A DNA stretch of 64,000 bases from Lepas anatifera. Its lineage: Eukaryota; Arthropoda; Thecostraca; Lepadidae. The stretch lies in the NCBI GenBank assembly GCA_034440635.1, contig JAOTON010000772.1, forward strand, positions 348,001 to 412,000, in the 5' to 3' direction. Within the stretch, counting starts at the first letter, position 1. Each line of letters begins with the position of its first letter. A program made the position numbers and the translations under genes. Positions 11,986-24,569 of the stretch are shown one piece after another. Below the pieces are notes generated by a model. That model had not been told where the DNA came from and searched no databases. It saw only the letters and a list, made by a program, of their open reading frames with translations.

Positions 11986-12599
11986 CTGGAACAGCAGAGC
12001 CAGTTAACCTTCAGGCCATACAAGGGGACGGCACAAGTGCGACACATGACATTCTCTAATCAGACTTGCAACTGAGCGGGCGTGGTCTCGGCGACTGGAG
12101 TAAAATGGATAGATTCACGTACACGCCGCATAGTCCCGACACTAACATCAAGCATCTGACTGAGCATGAGCACAGACTTCAAGAGAACCAACGGAAATCA
12201 CACAGCAAAACGTTATTATGAAACAAGGCCAGTCGAACTTGCGCTACATTATGTGCGGCATGCGGTCTACCACCTACATCCGGAGCAAAACTTTTCATGG
12301 CGTGAGGAAGATCTACCGGAACGCAAAGCACGTGGTAATAGGGAAAATTGTAACACCGATGGTACATTACCTATGCTGTACCAATTATTTCGACCACTAG
12401 CAGCGCTGTGGAATTATCCAATTAGGCCGAGAGACGGGTCCAGGATTTTAACAGCACACAGAAACGCAGGACAGGGCAGGTGGAGATCTTACCGTCAGTG
12501 TCCTGGGGTGCCGGGGACATGTCTGCAAAACTGGCCGCCCCGGTCTGGTCTCGTGCACAGCGGGAGCTTTGGCGGTTCTGGCGCGACAGTATCCCCCTA

Positions 12600-12768
12600 G
12601 GGCTGCCCATTTTACTTGCACCCACAGGTTTCCAAAATAGTCCAACAGATTCCCATTATTTGGCCTAAATGCTAATCAGAACTGGTTTTGTTTTCTTCGA
12701 GACTCAAAAAACTGACCATGCGCAGTGAGGTTGAAGATATCCCCTATATCGCACTAATACCCCAATCT
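12600..12768 (+). repeat. Dispersed repeat H, copy 1
   Basis: The block starting GGCTGCCCATTTTACTTGCA, through ATAGTCCAACAGATTCCCAT and ACTGACCATGCGCAGTGAGG, recurs inverted at 16.0-16.2 kb. It directly abuts the palindrome at 12,773. The class is unknown. Confidence 0.6.
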
Positions 12769-12772
12769 ACAC

Positions 12773-14079
12773 CATGATACATAAGCTATCAAAAATGTCT
12801 AGCAAAAAGACTACTGGTTATATTCACACACCTCATTTATTGCGCTTCATTGAGTACGAATGCGACAAGAAGCTAACGTGTGACACAGTGCCAAGCCACA
12901 GTCATTCACAAGAAGCATTGATTATTCTCCCTTCACAATACCTCCCAGCCGCCGATGCCACCGGCACCGCCGGTCTAGATTCTCAATTTAGACCACAAGT
13001 GTTTAATACGGTGCAAACCTTTAAACTTCAACTGCCAGTAGTTTTTGTTTGTCAGTGTCTTCTTAGTGAAATTGGCACATACCTTCCAGAACATCTCCAT
13101 ACCCTGCAGCAGTTTGTTTCTTCTGAGCCTGTCTTTCCAGGTAAGAATCTTGCTGTACTTTGTGACGGTGCAGCAGCACCTCTCGGTCAGGTCGTTGGTC
13201 ACTTTGACATTCCGCACAAGCTCCTCAGTTTCCTTGTAATGGTGGTCCTCGCCCCACAGCTTGGAATCCCTCGCCAGTTACGTGTGATCGACTCCCAAGA
13301 ATGGCGAAAAGCATGAAGGACTTAGGATCGCACAGGTCGGCCAGTTCGGTCTTGGAGGTGAGCTTTTTGAAGCTAGGCTTCTCGAGGGAGTAGTGCCCAG
13401 GGCAAGTGTTGGGCAGGCACGGCTGGTAAACCGCCGAGCCAGCCAGCAGCCTCGCACACAACCTCCTTTGCAGTACTCCATCGAGAAGCTCACCTCCAAG
13501 ACCGAACTGACCGACCTGCGCGGCTCCAACTCATTCATGCTTTTCACCATCTTCAAAATCGATCACAAGTGGCTGGTGAGGGATTCCAAACTGTGGGGCG
13601 AGGACCAGCAGTACAAGGGAACGGAGGAGTTTGTGCGGAATGTCAGAGTGGCCAACGACCTGACCGAGAGGTGCTGTGGATTTCCATCAAAAACCATCAC
13701 ATCTATCACAAAGTGCATCAAGATTCTTACTAGGGAAGACCAGCTCATAAAAAAACTGCCAGAGCGTGGAGAAGTTCCCGAAGGTGCATCCCAACTTCAC
13801 TAAAAAGACATTGAACAACAAAACTACTGGTAGTTGAAGTTCAAAGGTTTGCACCGTATTAAACACTTGAGATCTAAACTGAGAATCTAGGCCGGGCTTA
13901 GAGGTGCTGTGAAGGGAGAATCATCAATGCTTCTTGCGATTGATTTTGACTTGGTACTGTGTTACACGTGAAGCTTTTTGTCGCATTCGTACTCAATAAA
14001 GTGAAGCACAATAAATGGGTGTGGCTATAAAATCAATAGTCTTTTTGCTAAACATATTTGATAGTTTATAGGTTTCATG
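12773..14079. repeat. Second large palindrome with transposon remnant
   Basis: The left arm (12,773 to about 13,400) and right arm (about 13,465-14,079) are inverted copies, with outer ends CATGATACATAAGCTATCAA and its diverged inverse. Identity is lower than in the 31-34 kb palindrome, and the right arm has a short extra segment near 13,680-13,705. The centre near 13,430 is GC-richer (GGGCAAGTGTTGGGCAGGCA). Confidence 0.8.
13393..13803 (+). pseudogene. Transposon-protein remnant in palindrome arm
   Basis: This open frame of 136 codons includes TSKTELTDLRGSNSFMLF, WGEDQQYKGTEEFVRNVRVA and NDLTERC. The FVRN-x-x-VANDLTERC string aligns with FIRNLQLANNQAERG in the 31-34 kb palindrome, so both carry the same kind of transposon protein. 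A more broken inverted copy (MRNVKVTNDLTERC) is on the minus strand at 12,975-13,217. There is no start region or complete domain. Confidence 0.5.
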
Positions 14080-14599
14080 GTCTAGTTTGGAGTGTTGCAT
14101 AGTGAAGCAACGGGTCTAAGCAACAGGATGAAACCCTTAAAAGTGACTTTTTCGAAATGATATCAAATGGATATAATACGTTTAAGAATTCATTGGAACA
14201 CGGGAAACCTTCATTACTTCCTTCATTTACAGTGCCACGTCTATTTCACGGCTGCTGAAACATGACAATTCTTCCGTGTCACTACATACCGCAATCTTAC
14301 TAAAAACCAATGGCATGATTCCAAACAAGAATGGCAAATACTAACACCTAGGCATTGACAGTAAAAGTATACCATTGTTACCGTTCAGATTTCGTGTTTA
14401 TTTCTGTGACCTTCTGGTCACAGAAATACGGCTCTAGCTGGTCCCAACAAAATAGTGAGACCATTTTAATAAAAGTATGTTTTGAAAATAAAATCTCACA
14501 CAAAGCATGTTTTCTTAAACCAGTAAAAATTTCCTATCAAGATCAGCTGAAAAATTGTAGCGAATAATTGAGGGATATAGTCTTTAGTAGAGGGATATA

Positions 14600-14768
14600 G
14601 TCCTCTATAGTCTTGATAATGGAATTATCAGGTTGGCATCCGGAAACCAAAAACAAGTTATGACGTTTTAGTCCTACTGATAATTAGCGGAGGACTAAAA
14701 TCGTGAATTTGTTTTTGGTCGCTGCATGCCAGCCTGATGCTGTCGCCATTTAAATACTATAGAGGATA
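14600..14768. repeat. Foldback MITE with short loop
   Basis: Arms of about 75 bp (TCCTCTATAGTCTTGATAAT ... ACGTTTTAGTCCT and AGGACTAAAATCGTG ... ACTATAGAGGA) flank a loop of about 15 bp. Transcribed, it would fold into a long hairpin. A GAGGGATATAGTC duplication sits just outside the left end. Confidence 0.7.
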
Positions 14769-15347
14769 AAAACTGGCGATTTTACATATGTGTGTACGTA
14801 ATAGCACGGAACATGGCATTAGCTCCAGTTGTCGATATGCTCTAAATCAAATACGTTTCCGTATAAATCACAAGTTTTACTCAGCTTATTGCTTTTGGTC
14901 AGATTTGCCGGCTTTGTAGTCATTTGAATAAATTGTACTGGGCATCAGAGCAATCAAATACCCTAAATAGTATCTGTGGTGGAACTGAAAATGAGCGTCA
15001 GCAAATACAAATTGTGGTGTTTTCATGCGTGACCAAAGCGTGATTTGAAGGAAACCTGAATTAAAACACAAGTATGTGTTGCAGAAAATGAGTTGTCCGC
15101 ACCGTTCCCCGCCGCGCCACACACCCGACTGCCTCCTGGCCAGCCTCCAGCGACACACAGCACCCTTGCCCCCGGGCACCGACCGTGAGCCCGGGCAGGG
15201 GCGCGCTCAGGCAGCACACCAGGGCAGACCCACATCAAAGTACAGTATGTTTTGTGTTTGTTGCTACCATTCAACGAAAGGCCTTCTAGTTAATAACAAA
15301 TTGATATTCTACCATTATAAGTCCTTGATTAAAAAAGACCATTACCA

Positions 15348-15650
15348 ATAGGCGGATCCAGGATCGCCGATCGGGCGTGGGGGCACCTTGCTGGGGTGGG
15401 GGCTGCCATTCAGACCAAGGGGGCACCACTTTTGGCCGGAAAATCTTATCAGATGGACGCGAAATCCTATCGCGGGGCGCCGATTTTCGCATGGTGGGTT
15501 TGAAAGAGACATATTTCAAGGAGGCGCCATCGACCCTTTACTGGAGCGCCGTGACCATTTTAAGGGGCGCCGAGGGTCGGTCGGGGAGGGCACCTGCCCC
15601 TCTTTGCCTGCCCCTGGATGGATGGCACCTGCCCCTGGATTCGCCTATGG
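15348..15650 (+). mobile_element. Family E hAT-like MITE, copy 1
   Basis: The element runs from ATAGGCGGATCCAGG to CCCCTGGATTCGCCTATGG and is flanked by the direct 8-mer CATTACCA (15,340-15,347 and 15,651-15,658). The interior is a series of GGGGGCGCC-type blocks (GGGGCACC, GGGCGCCGA, GGAGGCGCC) shared by all E copies. It has no coding sequence. Confidence 0.8.
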
Positions 15651-16024
15651 CATTACCAACGTGTAGTGATATTTTTATGGCATCACTTTATTATAATTTT
15701 TCGAAATCTGGAATCGGAATCTGATATATTGCATTTTTATCCAAACCATTTGACCACCAGCTTTCAATTGAAGTAAACAAAAATCTTTTTATCGTCATAA
15801 GTTCTTAATTAAAAGTGGTTATCACCAGTATAAAATTATGACATTTTACTGACATCACTAAATGATCATTGCTAGAAAGTCCAATATAAAAAATCATCAT
15901 TGGGCGTGCCTGTTTGAACCACCCCATAGAAAGCATTCATTTGAAGCAAAAATTATCGTTCCATCGTAAATAATATTGGAGCTAGAGGCTCCAACCCGTT
16001 TTCTTCTGGTCTCCTACATCACCG

Positions 16025-16187
16025 TGTATTGGTACGATATAGGGGCTATGTTCACCCCCGCTGCGCATGGCCAGTTTTTTAGTCTCTAGGAAACCAAAAC
16101 CAGTTCTGAGTAGCATTTTGATCAAATAGTGGGAATCTGGTGGACTATTTTGCAAACCTGGGGGTGCCAGTAAAATGGGCAGCCCTA
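16025..16187 (-). repeat. Dispersed repeat H, copy 2
   Basis: This is the inverted partner of 12,600-12,768: ACGATATAGGGGCTATGTTC, CGCTGCGCATGGCCAGTTTT, GTGGGAATCTGGTGGACTAT, GTAAAATGGGCAGCCC. Open frames on the minus strand here are repeat shadows. Confidence 0.6.
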
Positions 16188-16344
16188 AATCTCCCTCCGT
16201 CGATAGGCCTAGCGATAACTGGAAACCAGAACTGTGACGCAAGGAAGCCCGTTTTCACTTCCCCAAGGACCAACTGAAATTTGACTACTACCTGACACCG
16301 TTCTGACCAGGGTAATAAAGGACGGGTACTCCCAAAGTTGTGAG

Positions 16345-16454
16345 GCATTGTGGGTAATATTTCCCCTGGTTACAGTAGACCGAGATGCACCGTGGGTAAC
16401 ATTTCCCCTGGTAGCAGTGGACCAAGATGCATTGTGGGTAATATTTCCCCTACG
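16345..16454 (+). repeat. 42-bp tandem repeat, 2.6 units
   Basis: Units start at 16,345, 16,387 and 16,429, each beginning GCAYYGTGGGTAAYATTTCC. Short array, no gene. Confidence 0.85.
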
Positions 16455-16559
16455 ATCCGTTTGGTTTAGGGGATCTTTAGGCTGTTTCTGACAGGTAAAC
16501 AGTCTATTTTGAAAGCAATTTTCTACGAAATCAATTGGAATAATGTCATAACTACTACC

Positions 16560-18265
16560 AACCAAAATGTGCTAGAAATGCTGTCAGCTACAATGGAACA
16601 TGCTGCGGCGAAGTCACTTCAATTTGTCTATTGTGTTGATTTGTTTGTTTATAAGGTAAACGTTTGTTTTAGTTTATAGGTGCCTTAAGAGAAGAAAAGT
16701 GTTATTTCTTGTCTTTCCAAGTATATAGAACAAGAGAAAAGTCGCGGAACTAGTTTCTTGTGGCCATTGTGCACTGAGGTGGGCTAAGGGGTATGTTTAG
16801 TAGAATCAGATTGCTAATGTAGGCGCCTTTTTACGGGCAGTATCTGGCTATGGTTCACCTAGGGCTGGAGCATATTGGATGGTTTTGCCAATATCTGTCC
16901 GCTTTTAAATTTACGCTTGCCACAAAACAATCTGAAAAATGAGGGGTTAAAATATTCTGATGTTCAGAACAATTGCTCAAGAGGTACATACTTCAGACAT
17001 TCAATGTTGAAGAAGTGAAAAGAAGGGCTGGTGAATTACTTGATGGCAGTGCTGGAAGATAAACTTCCTGCTGTCCATACAAGCCTTAGGAAGACATCGC
17101 TTTCAGCTGTATCATGGTGAGGCCAAACACTGCAAGCAGTGATCTGGCAAGGCGCACCAGCATTGTATTTTGTCTAAAGATTATCTTATATTCATTTATG
17201 ATCCATTTTCCCAGCACATCCAAATTGTATTTTAAATAACTGTATTTGTAAGGTCATTTAAAATAACTATTTCATGCATTTTTGTGTTGCTGACTATTCA
17301 AAATTTCTACCATGGAAAATACATTTTGGGTAAATAATCATGAGGGGAGGAACACATAGTTACATTCTCAAACAGCCCAGAGCACTAGGGAAACAGCCTC
17401 CATCTATGTATTTTCTATAGATGCTCCAACATATTTGGGGAGGACCTAAATCTCATAGCCCCACCCCCTTGCGTCCTCTTCCATATTTCGTTATCTGGGC
17501 CCTTGACTATTAAGTTGAATGCCTGTTTCATCTTCTAAAGTTAATATTGTAGTTTTATATTATATGGACATGGGTTTAAACTTCGGTTTGTAATTTATTA
17601 AAAAAGTGGATCAAAGCAGACTACTTTCTGTTGTACCTTTATCTTTCTCTCTCTGGCAATAAGTAGCACATGGGATAACATTCAGGTTTGTATTGCCTTC
17701 CTTGAGATATTTCAATTGTATGGGTATTGGTTTATAGTTCTGTCTGCAATTTTCAAATGGAGTGGGGAAAAATCTGGCTATGCTATGTTTATATAGGAGA
17801 TCATTTGCTAAATTTTTGTAATTAAGCAACTACTATGAGATCAAAATCAACATCCCTGTCATGACAATTCCATGATAACTCGGCACATTTGTCTTATTCA
17901 AGAGTCATAGATGGGAAGAAAAAATACGTGCACGCGTTCAGCTTCGCCCACGCCTAATAATAATTGTCCTGAGGATAATCCAGTCAGGACGTGGTCCCCT
18001 GGCTAATTAAACGCCAATATAATTAATTATTTGGGGTGTTTTATATGGGTTCTTTTATAATCTCACCTCACGATTAGGTATACAATTTTGGCGCCCAAGG
18101 GGAAGGGGGCAGTTGGATAGGAACGGACCATCTTGAACATTGCGCTGGTGCCTGAGCAGGCTCCGAGAGAACATGAAAAAATCGGTAATATTGCCTCCCT
18201 CTCGAACTCTACATAGTTATTGAGTATTGTCGTTATTGTTCTGTTGTAATATTTATATTATATCA
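16560..18265. other. PGM2 intron, nothing recognised
   Basis: AT-rich sequence with no recognised repeat family or exon. Open frames are under 75 codons and without motifs. Confidence 0.5.
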
Positions 18266-18267
18266 CA

Positions 18268-18532
18268 TAGGCGGATCCAGGATTTCCAATGGAGGGGGGT
18301 GGGGGTACATTCCGGGGGCGCCACTTTTGACCGGTAAAACGTATCAGGTGGGTGCAAAATCCTATCGGTGGGCACCGATTTTCGCATCTTTGGGGGCAGG
18401 GGTGGGGGTGGGACGTGACATTTCAGGGGGCGCCATCGACCTTTCAGGAGGGCACCGAGACCATCTGAGGGGGCGCCGAGGGTTGATGGAGGGGGCACGT
18501 GCCCCCTTTACCCCCGGATCCACGTATGTGAT
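18268..18532 (+). mobile_element. Family E hAT-like MITE, copy 2
   Basis: The element begins ATAGGCGGATCCAGGATTTC and ends CCCCCGGATCCACGTAT. It shares AAAATCCTATCGGTGGGCAC, GATTTTCGCATCT and CAGGGGGCGCCATCGACC with the other copies. The flanks ATCAC and GTGAT extend the inverted repeat; a clear direct duplication was not seen. Confidence 0.72.
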
Positions 18533-18539
18533 ATTACGG

Positions 18540-19730
18540 GAACGCGGCCGCTTTCCGATAACGAGAACGTGCTGCTTTCGGCTATATGTAGAGCTTAGTA
18601 GAACATTTGTAGGCGTGTAGTTTGGACCATTATCCTTACTCGTCCTTACATCCTTACTCGTCCTATCCTTACCCGTGTAACACTTCCATTTCAGAAGAAA
18701 AACGAAGACCTGCAATAATCGCGGCGAACTTGCAGATCGTGCTCGGCGAAAAACTTTAGCTTAGACCTGGATTCGAACCCAAGCTTTGACGGAGACCGGC
18801 AAACATGGCTCCAGTTTTTGCATCATTCCTCAACAATTTTCATGGGCTCCGCTTATCGGACCCCAGAAATAGAAATTGGCCAGAACGATTGTTCCTCTGA
18901 TACCGTTTTTGTGAGGGGGCCCCTGTTGGTTTAGCGCTGAGAGCCCGTCAAAAATAGTCAATTTTACATGCAAATTCAATGACGGCGATCAATTTGTGCG
19001 CCCCGTAGTAGAATTGTAGTAGAAAACTTTGGAGGGGGCTGGCTCTGACGACCATGTATTCTTTTCAGTTGCTCCTTCTTGTATATCCTTTGAACCCTGA
19101 CACAAAACAGTTCCTGAGAAATTATTGGAATCCCTTCATTCCCTCGGATCACAATAACTAGTCTCTGGCATTGCTGTGTTATGTCACAATTCAATGTACG
19201 AGCAGACTTTAATGAAATGCCCACAAGAAGTGCTCGTTCTGTTCTCTTGCAGTAATTTCCTTTTAATTAAGCGGATGCTATGGGAACTTAATGCTAACTA
19301 TGACCACGAATCAATTCGAAATTGTAACAGCCACGTTTAATACTGCATGCAGTAGTTATCTTCGCCGTCATTTCAGTTCTAGGACGCGGTGACGATTGGT
19401 GTGGGGTCATTTTGCGTCGGTAGCTAAATTAAATCGTGCTAGCTCACAGAGGAAAAAAGTGCGTCCACTAACTCCATCATACATATGTTAGACTCATGAA
19501 AAACTCGGTTGAAGCTATTGCGTGGGCCTGCGTACAAGCTAAGTAGGTGAATAACACAATTGAATACGACGCTCCGTAAGAAAGCGGATATTATTGCGCC
19601 AGCCACCAAGAAGCGCCATAGGGATAACATGTAAATTAAGTTTGTCAGCCATTACATCTGAACAAGTAAAGATAGAGCAAAACGACTTGCACTATATGAG
19701 TCCTCGCAGCAAGCCGAATCGAATGATATA
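18540..19730. other. PGM2 intron, nothing recognised
   Basis: A tandem TCCTTACTCGTCC string near 18,635-18,665 is the only visible pattern. No exon or element end was identified. Confidence 0.45.
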
Positions 19731-19732
19731 TA

Positions 19733-19960
19733 ATTTGACCTTGCTAGGTCAAATCAAGGATTTGACCTGACTCAGGTCAGGTCAGGGTCAAATTATATAA
19801 AATGCATATCATTAGAACCACAAAGCAATGGCGAGTATAATGCAGCTAAAATAAACGCTCTATCACCATCTGTTACTGAGTTATTCAGTAAAAAAATCCC
19901 ATGTATTTCCAATGGAGAGGTCATGCCTCGTACATGACCTTAGGTCATCGGTATAATGTT
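19733..19960 (+). repeat. AGGTCA-rich fragment, C-like
   Basis: The segment contains TTTGACCTTGCTAGGTCAAA (a near-perfect inverted pair), TTTGACCTGACTCAGGTCAGG and GAGAGGTCATGCCTCG followed by ATGACCTTAGGTCATCGG. The block CCAATGGAGAGGTCATG resembles family C. No end motif is present, so it is best called a fragment of the AGGTCA-rich transposon group. Confidence 0.45.
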
Positions 19961-20667
19961 GCAATGTTCCAAAGTCACTCAGAAGCATGTGGGTGGTCAC
20001 ACAGTAACGAAAGAATGCCTTTTGAAACCTGTAGTCGCCCGACAGAAATGAGGACGTTGATCCGAAGTTAAAGCAATGGAGACTAACGTCTGGGAAACGG
20101 CTGCACGCCTTCAAGAACTGTCACACCCCGCCCATCACACGAAACTCTCGAAATTTGTAAGTATGCATTTAATTTATAACGTCATAACCTAAAAATATCA
20201 CTTCTACTAGTCCAAAGCCGAAAATCGGAGAATGACAACAAGGCCTAGTATAGGCCTTTCCAGACCGTCCGCCCCGGATGCCTGCAATCACAAGCGGCAG
20301 AAGGGCGCGGCACATGCTGCTCGGCATTTGGCGCATTTCCCATACTTTCCGCAGTACACCAGTGCCTTATCCCATGAAGCACCCCTTTTAGACTCTACAC
20401 ATCCACATTTTTCCCCTTGAATCCTGAAAAAACAAAATCTTGCTAGAGGCGTTTCCATGCATCGCGGTGGAGGATGCCTTCTCTGAGCCTCAACGTGGAG
20501 AGTCGCACGATTCCGTACTAGCGTCATCTGTGTCTTTTGCTTTCGGGAGCGGGGCAATGTGGACGATGCTGATGAAGGGTGCGGCGGTGGCATGAGCATT
20601 CCATCACAGTCCACAGGGGGCGGCAGAAATGCCGCGTTATGCTCCTTTCACGGACAACACCCTTTAA

Positions 20668-21578
20668 CACGCGCAGAGGAGAGGGGTCTGGCGTCAACGC
20701 GCAGTGGAGGGGTCCTAAAGTGCCCCCTTGAGATATCGGAAACCAAGACGGTTAGAAAAACGCCCGTTGGGGTATGTGTGTGTGTGAAGGCAATGGTGAT
20801 CTACCTTATGGCAAAGTTTCATTGACCTTGATCTTCAAGGTCAAAAAGGTCGTGAAGGTCATATCTGGGCCGCGCTGGAGACCTGTTGGGAAATGCCGTG
20901 ATTATGCCGAAAAAGTCGGGAATACACACAAAAACGGACGAAGGTCATAGAGTGAAGGTACCACACAATGTTCTCTGAATTGTTTTAGGTCAAGATCATT
21001 CAAGGTCAAGGACCTAAAACGTAACAATATAGAATTCCTAATACAGTACAATATAACTGAAACTATGGCAGCTTTTGGGCGGGAGATGACAGTTTCATCT
21101 TGAAAAAAGACCTTTGACCTTGACCCGTGACTTTGACCTTGAGTAGACCTAGCCATGAAGTCATAGCATGACATACGTCATACATGGGCGCCATGTGACA
21201 TTGGCTGTCGAAGTGCCCTAAAACTCCATAGATGATATATACGTCATACTGAATAATGTCATCCGACCAGAATACTGAGGTCAATGACCTTGACCTGTGA
21301 CCTTGACCTATAACCTGATTATATGACGTTATGATGTCACCACTCGGTCTACAGTACATGCGAACTGGTGCAACCGCGCGATTGCGACAGTCTCAAAATA
21401 TAGGCCTGGCTTTGAAACGCTAAAAAGTAAAAAAATAACGACCGATTTTCAAAATTTTCTCGCCAATCGACGCGCTCATGAATTCTCTCAAATAAGGTCA
21501 AAGTAGCGTTTCCGGTGACGAACGATTCTTCGGCCACCTCGGGAAATAGGTGCATTAGGACCCCCTCCACTGCTTGTG
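20668..21578 (-). mobile_element. Family B TTAA element (911 bp)
   Basis: TTAA at 20,664-20,667 and 21,579-21,582 flanks an element starting CACGCGCAGAGGAGAGGGGT and ending CCCCCTCCACTGCTTGTG. The order of internal blocks is that of the copy at 5,928-6,820: the doubled left end, AGATATCGGAAACCAAGACG, TTCAAGGTCAAAAAGGTCGTGAAGGTCA, then CCTTTGACCTTGACCCGTGACTTTGACCTTGA. No coding sequence is seen; open frames inside are shadows of repeated DNA. Confidence 0.82.
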
Positions 21579-21584
21579 TTAAGT

Positions 21585-24088
21585 GGCGCTGAGGTGAAAC
21601 ATTCTGAGCCAAGTTAATTTGGTATGACTGGTGTATCCTATGTAGATGTGGGTGGTGAGGGCTCGGCCTCCGGCTCTGACTCACTTACCTCAGCCGATAA
21701 AGGTGACATCACTTTCACTAGTTTGAAATAAATATCGGAAAATTACGACATGGTCCAGCTTACCTGGAGGAAGACACAACATTTGTGCCCCGCCTTCCAC
21801 CTCCGAAATTCCCCAGGTACTAAGTGCGCATTTTGCATCTTTTGAGTCCAAAACTCGAGCTCTAAATCGCCATCCATCGGGCAGACACACCTGATAATCT
21901 TGCCAGGTTTGTAACAGCTCACTTTTCCAGAAATCTAGAGTGCACCGAGACTGGATCCCAGTCCCTGTGTGACTAGAACAGGGGGTTTGCCTGGATTCAG
22001 ATCTTAGCGGGTTCGGCACCGCTTCCCTATGGGGGGGGTAATTACCAGCACTGGAGCGGTTCAACGTAGACGTGGATGTGGGGTGACGGGAGAATTATTT
22101 TGAAACTTCAATCTTGCACTGCTTATCTTCGGCATTCTCGGGCTCCCAAATAGTACAAAATTGCATTGATGTAGACGCGTCCAAATTCCCAATGATGGTG
22201 TAATTTTTGGAACTTATTGACGCATCAACTGCCAATTTCATATTTCGACTCTTGTCCTGTTGAAAGGGTTTCCAGGGGTCACAGTAATACTGGCTGACGC
22301 TGAATCGGTGTTGTCTTTACGGCCCGCTCATCGCAGAGCTGAACATGCGCTTGGCTTCCTAGGAAAGAAACCACACTGACCGATACATTCAGAAGCCGAG
22401 AACGGGAGAACGGCTTTTAACGTGCGTGGGAATCACCGAAATGGGCGCAAAATGACTTAAGCAGTCGGCGCGCCCCTAAACACCAATAATAATGATGAAT
22501 CGCAGGCTACTTTCAACCGAGCACCGAGTGCAAACAGGACTAATGCCCGTGGACGGCGTGCATAACTAAACCACTCGCGGGGGCATTCAGGCGGCCTACT
22601 TTTGGTTAAAGCCAGATATATAGGAAGCATCAATAAATTCCGTAACGCATACTTGGTGATTTTTACCCCCTACCCCACCCATCCACTCGTCCACTCAACA
22701 TTGTTCATAAAAAAATCCAGCCCTCCCTACAATAAAGGCGATAATAAGATACACGCCCCAATCCTCCGACTTTCTTTAAAATATGTATTACGGGGCGCAC
22801 ACGCGTGAAACTACAAAATATCCGAATTTGAGCTAAATATGGCAATTGTCATGATTCTTCTCCATTGACCTAATACGTTTATCCATTGATAATGCTTTAG
22901 ATGTGATTCAAAGGAGAGATGCCCAAACACGTGCTTACGTTTATTTCTGCCTTAGTTTGCTGTTAAATTGCACCCCCAAAGTCATTTATTGTATTCAGAG
23001 GTGTGGCAAAAAGGAATTCAGATTTCAAACCAGCTTCATCAATTTAGCCGAGTACGAATGATAACATCCACCTTTTCTCCCGCTTATTTCCGTGCGTCTA
23101 CACAAATGTTCGTAAATTGGTTGCAGATGAATTTCCCCGATATGCATGTCCCAGACGGCCTAAGCTTGCCTTCAACTCCGAGCCCCTCTCCACCCCCCAA
23201 TAAAAAAACATAATCGCGATGACTCTGCCGTTTACCAGAGTCTATACTACCCATCATTTTGCTATAGGTGACTATGGTAATTTACCTGCAAGCATGCATT
23301 TGCAACAATGGGATCAAAGATCGTTTGAAAAAATTCACATAACTATCTAGCTTCACCTAAAAAATATCACCGCAAAACTGAAACATGCTCTCGTTTTCTC
23401 AATTCTGTCCGGCCTAGGTATTCCACGCGGACAGTCACAATATAGCCCTGTTCCAGCTGTCAGCAGAGTTTTGTCAGCACCAATCAGCGGGCCGCGTTGC
23501 GCCTACGTCACAGGACTGTAGCCTCTCCCCGGGAACTAGTTCTAGAGGTTTTACGGGCTGACGGCCTGCTGTTTGCGCTGATGAAAAATAGTAGGTGCAC
23601 GAAGTGGCAGTCTGATATTTTTTAATGGTGTAAAGGTCTGAGTTTCCTTTGCTTAGCACAAACAAGAGGCGATTATGGCGCTGATGTTACTTTTCTGGAG
23701 GAGAGGTTAGAGGTGCTGCTGACAAAACTGTGCTGACAGGTGGAACAGGGCTTGTGTCTCTGCAGTCAGTGCAGCCGGCTAGCTGCACTGCAGAAGGACC
23801 GAGTACCCAGCCCCCTCCAAAGTTAGTTGGCAGCAATATACTGTTACGGCGTACAAATGCGAATGCTCCATAGGGCTTACGTGTTAAATTGCCATTTTCC
23901 ACTACGTGCTAGCCACAGCCTATGGCTGTTGGAAAAAATATAACGTCGTCATTTGAAGGCTTATTCCCTGCCCTTTTCACTTTCCATCTGGCATTTTTAC
24001 GTCAGATGTACAGAAATTCCTAAAAATCGATTTCCGAGAACCATGCAAATGTAAGCCGCAAATTTTCCGGCGTACACCCCGAACGCCG
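21585..24088. other. PGM2 intron, nothing recognised
   Basis: The minus-strand frame at 21,690-22,064 (124 codons) has no recognisable domain and no flanking splice signals that convince. The remainder is mixed unique DNA. Confidence 0.45.
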
Positions 24089-24091
24089 GCG

Positions 24092-24168
24092 GTCGCGTAG
24101 CGCAGCGGTTAGAGCGACGGTCTAGAAATCAGACGATAGTGAGTTCGAATCCCACTTTTGGCTTCGGC
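24092..24168 (+). repeat. tRNA-like SINE head or tRNA pseudogene
   Basis: GTAGCGCAGCGGTTAGAGCG fits a Pol III A box and D arm, and GAGTTCGAATCCCAC fits the B box and T arm at normal tRNA spacing. The anticodon stem does not pair properly: CTAGAAA would be the natural loop (AGA, Ser-like), but the bases on either side mismatch. The acceptor stem is also unclear. It is therefore more likely a SINE promoter region or tRNA pseudogene than a working tRNA. Confidence 0.55.
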
Positions 24169-24569
24169 TTTCAACCACTCGGGTGGCGTACTGCGAGTGA
24201 TATGGTTGTTTTACTCAATCAAGTGAGTGCTTAGAACTCTTCGTGAGCTTTCAGATGTTTCACTACATGACCAAAGATAGAGATGCCACTTTTTTACCCA
24301 CTTCCCAAATTGGGAGAAGCGGACAATATGGAATACCAACGGGTCAAAGCAAGGAATGTCAGTAAAAATGATAATAATTGTCCGGCTTAATGACGCACCA
24401 ACCGCCAATAGAGGAGGCAGCATGGTTCCCTGTTTCGTTTTGGGTTATAATTCCTTCTCTGACCCGCCCCTGCTGATTTTGTATCATTTGGGGCGCCTGG
24501 ACACTATGTTGGCTGTTAGCGAAACCGTTTCAAACAACACCGGCTAATATAACAATGATAATAAAACGT

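Noticed and set aside
12166..12600. 144-codon plus-strand frame next to the last PGM2 exon
   Set aside because: No family motif, overlapping frames on both strands of similar length, and it lies in the PGM2 intron without convincing splice sites.
15095..15240. GC-rich block at 15.1-15.2 kb as a missing PGM2 exon
   Set aside because: Neither strand gives the expected DLTTGYD or RTSGTEPK blocks in any frame.
24092..24168. Functional tRNA-Ser(AGA)
   Set aside because: The anticodon stem and acceptor stem do not pair well enough; kept only as a SINE head or pseudogene.
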